Source: DASXKD01 sp963734725
GTDB taxonomy: Bacteria > Actinomycetota > Actinomycetes > Streptosporangiales > Streptosporangiaceae
Reading direction: 5' to 3'
Assembly (NCBI GenBank): GCA_963734725.1
Contig: CAVTIX010000019.1
Location: 62,001-126,000 of the forward strand
Length of the DNA: 64,000 nt
A model generated the notes under the pieces. That model worked only from the letters and a program-made list of their open reading frames with translations. It was not told the DNA's origin and did not search any database. Position 1 is the stretch's first letter; each line of letters opens with the position of its first letter. Of the stretch, positions 58,561 to 64,000 are shown piece after piece. The position numbers and the translations under genes are program-made.

Positions 58561-59305
58561 CCCGCTCCTCGCCCGGGTCGCCCTGTTCAGCCCGGCGGAT
58601 CATGGTCCCACACCGACGGCAGGGCCGACCGGCCCGCCCGTAGGCCCAGGTTTCCTCGCCGCGGCGGGCCACGCCCGTGGTGATGATGCCTGCCCGCTCC
58701 TTGTTGGCATCCAGGAGTCGCTGCCCGAGTTCTACGAGGGCACGCAGGTCTGCCACCTCTCCGACAGGCCGCCACGGGCTGAGGCCACGCACGAACAGCA
58801 TTTCTGTAGCAAATATATTACCGATCCCGGCCAGGTTGCGCTGGTCGAGCAGTGCCTCGCCGACCGGCCGGGACGGGTGGGCGCGCAGCCGGCGCTCCGC
58901 CTCCGCAGGGTCCCAATCCGGGCCGAGCAGATCGGGGCCGAGGTGACCGACCGTCGCGTGCTCGGCGGTGGTGGGCAGGATCTCCACGATGCCGAGCAAG
59001 TAGCCGATGGCCTGCCAGGTGTCGTTGCCGAGGATCAGCCGGATCCGGTGGTTGCCGGGGACCCGCTCGCTGGCCGGCCGCACCCGCCACGAGCCGTCCA
59101 TGCGCAGGTGCGTGTGCACCGTGACGCCGGCCTCGGTCCTGATCAGCAGGTGCTTTCCGCGGGAGATGGCCTCGGTCACCGTCTGCCCGGTGAGGTTCGC
59201 CGTCGCGAACCGTGGCACCCGGACATCGCAGCGGGTCAGCACCCGCCCGGCCAGTGCCTCGTGCAGCCGGCGCGCGGTGCGCCACACCACGTCTCCCTCA
59301 GGCAC
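58529..59305 (-). CDS. Endonuclease VIII-like DNA glycosylase (Nei/Fpg family), intact
   Basis: Bifunctional removal of oxidised pyrimidines. 258 residues. GTG 59305 is required because the catalytic Pro2-Glu3 must follow the initiator: MPEGDVVWRTARRLHEAL. Lys in RGKHLLIRTEAG, H2TH IGNIFATEMLFVRGLSPWRPVGEV and zinc finger CRRCG...FWCPAC are present. About two thirds of its C-terminal 100 residues match the truncated copy at 44.7 kb. Confidence 0.92.
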   Translation of the reverse strand: MPEGDVVWRTARRLHEALAGRVLTRCDVRVPRFATANLTGQTVTEAISRGKHLLIRTEAGVTVHTHLRMDGSWRVRPASERVPGNHRIRLILGNDTWQAIGYLLGIVEILPTTAEHATVGHLGPDLLGPDWDPAEAERRLRAHPSRPVGEALLDQRNLAGIGNIFATEMLFVRGLSPWRPVGEVADLRALVELGQRLLDANKERAGIITTGVARRGEETWAYGRAGRPCRRCGTMIRRAEQGDPGEERVRFWCPACQR

Positions 59306-59355
59306 GGCAGCCAGCCTACGGCCCGCCCCGCGGCGTCCCGCCCCGCGCATCAACG

Positions 59356-59414
59356 ATGAATGTGAGCCTGGTGTTCAAAGAGCACTCAAGGAGCAACACC
59401 AGGCTCACATTCAT
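59356..59414. repeat. Perfect 20-bp inverted repeat between nei and the DUF559 relic
   Basis: Arms at 59356-59375 (ATGAATGTGAGCCTGGTG...) and 59395-59414 are perfect complements around a 19-base loop. It lies in the divergent promoter region. It could be a bidirectional operator, a transcript hairpin or a small mobile repeat. Confidence 0.85.
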
Positions 59415-59448
59415 GACATGTCGCGCTGATTCCTGTCAGGCTCCCGGT

Positions 59449-60405
59449 ATGCCGCGTCTGGGTGAGTACGACCACCAGGCACTTGCTGAGCTGCTGCGCA
59501 GTCAGCACGACGTCATCGCGCGAGCACAGGCTTTCGAGCGCGGGCTGGGCAAGGAGCAGGTCAGGTACTTATTGCGTGATGGAGGCCCTTGGCAGCGCTT
59601 GCTACCCGGCGTGTACCTGACGCACACCGGTCTGCCATCCGCCGATCAGCGGGATCTGGGCGCGCTTCTCTACGCGGGACCACGCTCGGTGCTGACCGGG
59701 CTCGCGTCGCTGCGGCGGTTTGGGCTTGGCATGCCGCGGGCGGACGCAATTCATGTGCTTGTACCGGCGGAAGAGCAGAGGCGCGATGTCGGGTTCGTCC
59801 GCCTGCACCGCACCATACGGTTACCCAGGGGGTTCTGCGTCGCCGGGGAGGTCCGGTACGCGCTGCCGCCGCGGGCCGTGGCCGATGCCGCGCGCTGGCT
59901 GACGGATATCGGCGACGTGCGCGCGGTCGTCGCGGAGGCGGTCCAGCGCCGCATGTGCTCGATCGAGCACCTTGTGGAGGAACTTCAACATGGGCCCAAA
60001 CAGGGGTCGGCCTTGCTCCGGCGGGCGCTGGCTGAGGTCGCCGACGGGTCCGCTCCGCCGCCGAAGGTCAGTTGCACGCGCTGATCAAGCGGTCCGGGCT
60101 GCCGATGCCGATGTTCAATCCGCGGCTGTTTTCGGCCGGGCCTTCCTGGCAGTGCCTGACTGCTGGTGGCCGGAAGTGGGAATGGCCGCCGAAGTGGATA
60201 CTCGTGCGTGGCACTTCTCGCCGCGGGCTGGGAGAACGCCCTTGCCCGGCAGGCGCGCATGGCCGCGGTCGACATTGTCGTGCTGCATTTCACGCCGAGC
60301 CAGATCTATGCACAATGCAGCGAGGTGGTGGACATGATCCGGAGCGCTCCTGCGGCCGCCCGGGGGCGGCCGCTGCCGCAGGTGAGAACCTTGCCGGCCG
60401 GATGA
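59449..60405 (+). pseudogene. AbiEi-like/DUF559 protein, multiply frameshifted
   Basis: ATG 59449 opens a good N-terminal domain (LLRSQHDVIARAQAFERGLGKEQVRYLLRDGGPWQRLLPGVYLTHTG, YAGPRSVLTGLASLRRFGL). After about 60040 the message is scattered over frames: RSAAEGQLHALIKRSGLPMPMFNPRLF, then GRAFLAVPDCWWPEVGMAAEVDTRAWHFSP, then GWENALARQARMAAVDIVVLHFTPSQIYAQ...PLPQVRTLPAG. These are the DUF559 (Vsr-like nuclease fold) pieces. At least three indels are needed, so it is a decayed gene. Confidence 0.8.
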
Positions 60406-60495
60406 CCATTTCGGGCGGAGGGAGGTGGCGCGCATGGGGCGGCCTTGCGCAAGCGAAGGAGCTACGGTCCGCAATCAGGGGCGCCGAGCATGAGG

Positions 60496-60840
60496 TCAGA
60501 GGATCTTGCGGAGGCGCAGGATGTCCCAGATGCTGGCCTCGACCTTCAGGCGGCCGGTCAGCCAGGCACGCCCGATGCTGGCGGGATCGCCGGCGATGGC
60601 GACCAAGTCATCGCTTTTCGCGGTGAACCGGACCGGGGCGGGGGGCTCGGACCCGTTCGCCTCCCGGACCGGGGACGCGCCGTGGGGGCTTAGCTTGGTC
60701 AAAAAGGTCACGCCGAGGTCAGAAACCTTGCAGCTGATCACGCGTTCTACCAGGTAGGCCTCGCGGTCTGCGGGGTCCATTTCGGCGATCTGGCCGGTCA
60801 GACTTTCCAGCGCCAGGCGGCATTCCTCGGCGGTCGCCAT
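60496..60840 (-). CDS. SCP2 sterol-binding-like domain protein
   Basis: 114 residues from ATG 60840 (GAGG at good spacing). EECRLALESLTGQIAEMDPADREAYLVERVISCKVSDLGVTFLTKLS, a hydrophobic-core pattern FTAKSDDLVAIAGDPASIGRAWLTGRLKVEASIWDILRL, is the SCP2/lipid-transfer fold. It sits next to the tlyA block as in other actinomycetes. Probably binds a lipid or acts with a methyltransferase partner; not proven. Confidence 0.8.
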   Translation of the reverse strand: MATAEECRLALESLTGQIAEMDPADREAYLVERVISCKVSDLGVTFLTKLSPHGASPVREANGSEPPAPVRFTAKSDDLVAIAGDPASIGRAWLTGRLKVEASIWDILRLRKIL

Positions 60841-61046
60841 GAAACACCTCATTTCCCCCTGCCGCCTCGATAGGCAGGTGGCCCCAAGTTTAAGTACGCG
60901 CCCGAGGCCAGGCGGCCAGAGAGGCGCAACCGGCGCCGAATCGCCGGGGCCTGGTGTGCGCGGTGCGCCACGGCCCGTCCGTGCCGGACGGTAGCGTTTC
61001 TTCAGGGGCGGCGCTAGGGCCGGGAGGGGTCGAAGGAGAGAGGACG

Positions 61047-61367
61047 ATGGGATTTCCACCGGGGGAAACCGCGCCGGACGCAGCGAGTCCGGCGCCAGTC
61101 GCAGATGAGCCGGCCGTCGTGGCGGATGCCGGTGTGGCCGGGCCCGCTGGCACGCGCCGGGCCGCGGCGCCGCGCGGACGGCCGTCCACGGGTGACGCGC
61201 GGGTGGACGACGCCGTGGCACGGCTTGACGACCTCGCCGCGCTGCCGGTTGCCGAGCACGTGGCCGTGTTTGAGTATGTGCATGAGCGGTTGACGGAGGC
61301 GCTTGGTGACCTGGACGTGCCCGCCCCGGCGCGCTCCGGGGACGCTTCGCCCGGGCCAGGCGGCTGA
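61047..61367 (+). CDS. Conserved small protein upstream of tlyA
   Basis: 106 residues with GGAGAGAGG before ATG 61047. A disordered Ala/Pro/Gly region leads to a helical C-terminus (DARVDDAVARLDDLAALPVAEHVAVFEYVHERLTEALGDLD) that is the conserved part in similar actinobacterial proteins in the same position. It ends 20 bases before tlyA, so the genes are probably cotranscribed. Function unknown. Confidence 0.65.
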   Translation: MGFPPGETAPDAASPAPVADEPAVVADAGVAGPAGTRRAAAPRGRPSTGDARVDDAVARLDDLAALPVAEHVAVFEYVHERLTEALGDLDVPAPARSGDASPGPGG

Positions 61368-61386
61368 AAGGCGCCGTGGTCGCCAC

Positions 61387-62187
61387 ATGGCCACCCGCAG
61401 AAGGCTGGACGCCGAACTGGTGAGGAGGGGGCTCGCCAGGTCCCGTGAACAAGCCGCCAGCCTGGTCACGGCCCGGCGCGTCCTGGTCGCCGGCCAGGCA
61501 GCCACCAAGCCAGCCACCCAGGTCGCGCCGGATGACCCGATCACGATCACCGAGGCGGCAGGCGAGCCGGACTACGCCTCCCGCGGCGGGCAGAAGCTGG
61601 CCGGCGCGCTCGCCGAGTTCCCCGAGTTGCGGGTCGAGGGCCGCAGGTGCCTGGACGCGGGCGCGTCCACCGGGGGGTTCACCGACGTCCTGCTCCGCGC
61701 GGGCGCCGCGCACGTCATCGCGGCGGACGTGGGGTACGGCCAGCTGGCCTGGGCGCTGCGCACCGACGAGCGGGTCACCGTGCTGGACCGGGTCAACGTC
61801 CGGCAGTTGCGCCCGGAACAGGTGGCGCCCGCGCCGGACCTGGTCACCGCCGACCTCTCATTCATCTCGCTGGGCCTGGTGCTGCCCGCGCTGATCGCCT
61901 GCGCGAGCCCGGACGCCGACTTCGTGCTGCTGGTCAAGCCGCAGTTCGAGGTGGGCAAGAACCGGGTAGGCAGCGGTGGCGTGGTGCGCGACCCGGAGCT
62001 TCGCAGGGAGGCCGTCGCCGGGGTGGCCGCGGCGGCCAGCGCCCGGGGGCTCGGCGTGGCGGGCGTGGTGGCGAGCCCGCTGCCCGGGCCCTCCGGCAAC
62101 GTGGAGTATTTCCTCTGGCTGCGCCGGGGTGCGCCGCCGTTGCGCGACGACCAGCTCCGGCGGGCCGTCGGGGAGGGACCGCAGTGA
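61387..62187 (+). CDS. tlyA: TlyA-family rRNA 2'-O-methyltransferase
   Basis: 266 residues. An S4 RNA-binding domain (RRRLDAELVRRGLARSREQAASLVTARRVLVAG) is fused to an FtsJ-like Rossmann methyltransferase (CLDAGASTGGFTDVLLRAGAAHVIAADVGYGQLAW; VTADLSFISLGLVLPAL; DFVLLVKPQFEVG). In mycobacteria TlyA methylates 16S and 23S rRNA and its loss gives capreomycin resistance. The stop overlaps nadK (GTGA). Confidence 0.93.
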   Translation: MATRRRLDAELVRRGLARSREQAASLVTARRVLVAGQAATKPATQVAPDDPITITEAAGEPDYASRGGQKLAGALAEFPELRVEGRRCLDAGASTGGFTDVLLRAGAAHVIAADVGYGQLAWALRTDERVTVLDRVNVRQLRPEQVAPAPDLVTADLSFISLGLVLPALIACASPDADFVLLVKPQFEVGKNRVGSGGVVRDPELRREAVAGVAAAASARGLGVAGVVASPLPGPSGNVEYFLWLRRGAPPLRDDQLRRAVGEGPQ

Positions 62188-63161
62188 AGCGCACCGTGCT
62201 CGTCGTGGCCCATACCGGGCGTCCCGCGGCGGTGCGCAACGCCCGCCTCGTGGTGAACCGGCTGACCGCCGCCGGGCTCAATGTGCGCGTCCTCGCTCCC
62301 GAGGCGGCCGACCTGCGGTGCGTCGCCGCGGACGTGGTCCCGGCCGAGCCCGCCGCGGCGGCCGAGGCGGAAATGGTGATCGTCCTCGGCGGCGATGGCA
62401 CGCTGCTGCGCGCCGCCGAGATAGCCCGGCCCGCCGGCGCCCCGCTGCTCGGGGTCAACCTCGGCCACGTCGGCTTCCTCGCCGAGGCCGAGCCGGACGA
62501 TCTCGCCGGCGCCGTGGACCAGGTGGTCGAGCACGCCTACGCGGTGGAAGAACGGATGACCATCGAGGTGACGGTGCGGCACAACGGCGCCGCCACCAGC
62601 ACCTGGGCGCTGAACGAAGCCAGCGTGGAGAAGGTAGCCAGGGAGCGGATGATCGAGGTGGTTGTCGAGATCGACGGGCGCCCGCTTTCCCGCTGGGCCT
62701 GTGACGGCGTGGTCTGCGCCACTCCCACCGGGTCGACCGCCTATGCCTACTCGGCGGGCGGGCCGATCGTGTGGCCAGAGGTGGAGGCGTTGCTGATGGT
62801 GCCCATCAGCGCACACGCGCTGTTCGCCGGGCCCATGGTGGTCTCGCCGCGGTCGATGCTCGCGGTGGAATTCCTCGGTTCCTCGGCGGGTCCCAACCAG
62901 CCAGTCAAGGGTGTTTTGTGGTGCGATGGGCGGAGGAGCATCGACCTCGCGCCCGGCGCGCGGGTGGAGGTGCGCCGCGGAGACAAACCGGTGCTGCTGG
63001 CGCGGCTGCGCGGCGGAGAGGATGGCCGTGACCTAGCCGCCCCGTTCACATTCACCGACCGGCTGGTGGCCAAGTTCGGCCTCCCGGTGGCCGGCTGGCG
63101 CGGGCGGAAGGACCGGGGCGCAGGACGAGACGGGAAAGGGGAGCCCCCCGCCGATGCTTGA
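62184..63161 (+). CDS. nadK: NAD kinase
   Basis: 325 residues. Phosphorylates NAD to NADP. GGDGTLLRAAE is the diacylglycerol-kinase-like GGDG motif; LGVNLGHVGFLAE, LNEASVEK and CDGVVCATPTGSTAYAYSAGGPIVWP complete the active site. GTG start coupled to tlyA. The C-terminal 25 residues are disordered. It overlaps recN by eight bases. Confidence 0.95.
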   Translation: MKRTVLVVAHTGRPAAVRNARLVVNRLTAAGLNVRVLAPEAADLRCVAADVVPAEPAAAAEAEMVIVLGGDGTLLRAAEIARPAGAPLLGVNLGHVGFLAEAEPDDLAGAVDQVVEHAYAVEERMTIEVTVRHNGAATSTWALNEASVEKVARERMIEVVVEIDGRPLSRWACDGVVCATPTGSTAYAYSAGGPIVWPEVEALLMVPISAHALFAGPMVVSPRSMLAVEFLGSSAGPNQPVKGVLWCDGRRSIDLAPGARVEVRRGDKPVLLARLRGGEDGRDLAAPFTFTDRLVAKFGLPVAGWRGRKDRGAGRDGKGEPPADA

Positions 63162-64000
63162 GGAAGTCCGGATCACCGGCCTTGGGGTGATCGAGGATGC
63201 CGTCCTTGAGTTCTCGTCCGGGTTCACCGTGGTGACCGGCGAGACCGGGGCCGGCAAGACCATGGTCGTGACCGGCCTCGGCCTGATGTTCGGCGGCCGG
63301 GCCGACCCGGCACGGGTCCGGCCCGGCGCGGACCGGGCCACCGTCGAAGGGCGGTTGCGGATCGAGGCGGACGGGCCCGCCGCGCAGCAGGTGCTTGACG
63401 CCGGGGGCGAGCTGGACGACGACGGCCGCACCCTGATCGTGAGCCGCTCGGTGTCGGCCGAAGGCCGGTCCAGGGCGCACGCCGGCGGCCGCGCGGTGCC
63501 CGTGTCGCTGCTGATCGGCCTGGCCGATGACCTGGTGGCCGTGCACGGCCAGGCCGACCAGCAGCAGCTGCTGCGCGCCGCCAAGCAACGGCAGGCGCTG
63601 GACGAGTTCGCCGGCCCGGCCCTGTCCGCCGTCATGGCCGACTACCAGCGCGCCTACACCCGGCACCGGGAGGTGCAGGCCGAGCTGACCGAGCTGACCG
63701 CGCGGGCGCGGGAACGGGCGGCCGAGGCGGAAGACCTGCGGCGCGCGCTGGACGAGATCGAGCGGGTGGCGCCGGTCGCGGGCGAGGACACCGCGCTGCT
63801 GGCCGAGGAGGAGCGGCTCGGTAACGCCGACGCGCTGCACGCCGCGGCGACCACGGCGCACAGCGCCCTGCTCGGCGATCCCTCGGACGGGTCCTACCAG
63901 GGTTCCGACGCGGTCACCCTGCTCGGGATCGCGCGCCAGGCGCTGGACGGCGGGTCGGCGCATGACCCGGATCTGGGCAGCCTGGCCGGCGCTGTCCGAG
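63154..64000 (+). CDS. recN: DNA repair protein RecN (3' end outside window)
   Basis: SMC-like ATPase for double-strand break repair. Only the first 282 codons are in the window. MLEEVRITGLGVIEDAVLEFSSGFTVVTGETGAGKTMVV carries Walker A. The Q-loop-like VHGQADQQQLL segment and the start of the coiled-coil arm (YQRAYTRHREVQAELTELTARARERAAEAEDLRRAL) follow. It overlaps nadK by eight bases, the conserved tlyA-nadK-recN order. Confidence 0.95.
   Translation, partial: MLEEVRITGLGVIEDAVLEFSSGFTVVTGETGAGKTMVVTGLGLMFGGRADPARVRPGADRATVEGRLRIEADGPAAQQVLDAGGELDDDGRTLIVSRSVSAEGRSRAHAGGRAVPVSLLIGLADDLVAVHGQADQQQLLRAAKQRQALDEFAGPALSAVMADYQRAYTRHREVQAELTELTARARERAAEAEDLRRALDEIERVAPVAGEDTALLAEEERLGNADALHAAATTAHSALLGDPSDGSYQGSDAVTLLGIARQALDGGSAHDPDLGSLAGAVR

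Overview
This 64 kb window is chromosomal DNA of a high-GC actinomycete. The evidence is the strong G/C third-position bias, frequent GTG and TTG starts, ATGA or GTGA stop/start overlaps, an actinobacterial-type 16S-23S-5S operon with no spacer tRNA, and the gene order infC-rpmI-rplT-trmH-kinase-pheST, argCJBDR-argG-argH, mpg-tyrS and SCP2-tlyA-nadK-recN. A member of the Streptosporangiales or a relative fits, but the genus cannot be fixed by eye.

Layout. 0-10.2 kb is a dense core block: mltG (5' end outside the window), aroE, the infC-rpmI-rplT translation operon with a structured leader and an ATC start, an SpoU methyltransferase, a PAS histidine kinase, and pheST ending in a strong hairpin. 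10.3-13.8 kb holds an MFS exporter, two tandem minus-strand hexapeptide reading frames (both MWNTWG, each with its own Shine-Dalgarno), a membrane diguanylate cyclase and a lipoprotein. 13.9-23.0 kb is the arginine cluster, interrupted by a sigma-factor/DUF4097 relic; argH carries a one-base frameshift. 23.1-26.8 kb has a secreted Asp-box propeller protein, an alkyladenine DNA glycosylase and tyrS. 26.9-32.8 kb is the rRNA operon with three candidate promoters and a terminator hairpin.

32.9-44.6 kb mixes TPR proteins, a Tat-exported protein whose reading frame continues past a UGA, selD, an MBL-fold hydrolase, a frameshifted membrane glycosyltransferase, a DUF1015 protein, a HAD phosphatase and an ABC transporter. 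44.7-60.4 kb is an accessory zone. It contains a nei-type glycosylase gene cut by a large serine recombinase, truncated dehydrogenase and regulator relics, transposase relics (ISAs1, IS630 and another), a hemerythrin, an HBHA-like coiled-coil protein with a C-terminal SAP domain behind a palindromic operator, a lone nucleotidyltransferase-fold protein, an intact nei paralogue and a decayed DUF559 gene. 60.5-64 kb returns to conserved core (SCP2, tlyA, nadK, recN; recN runs off the end).

The observations most worth following up are the duplicated MWNTWG peptide genes near 11.6 kb, the recombinase/nei junction near 45.0 kb whose dyad looks like an attachment site, and the paired ACTATAGT operator near 52.7 kb. 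Several genes carry single-base frameshifts, so base-call errors in the assembly must be excluded before loss of function is claimed for argH or the others.
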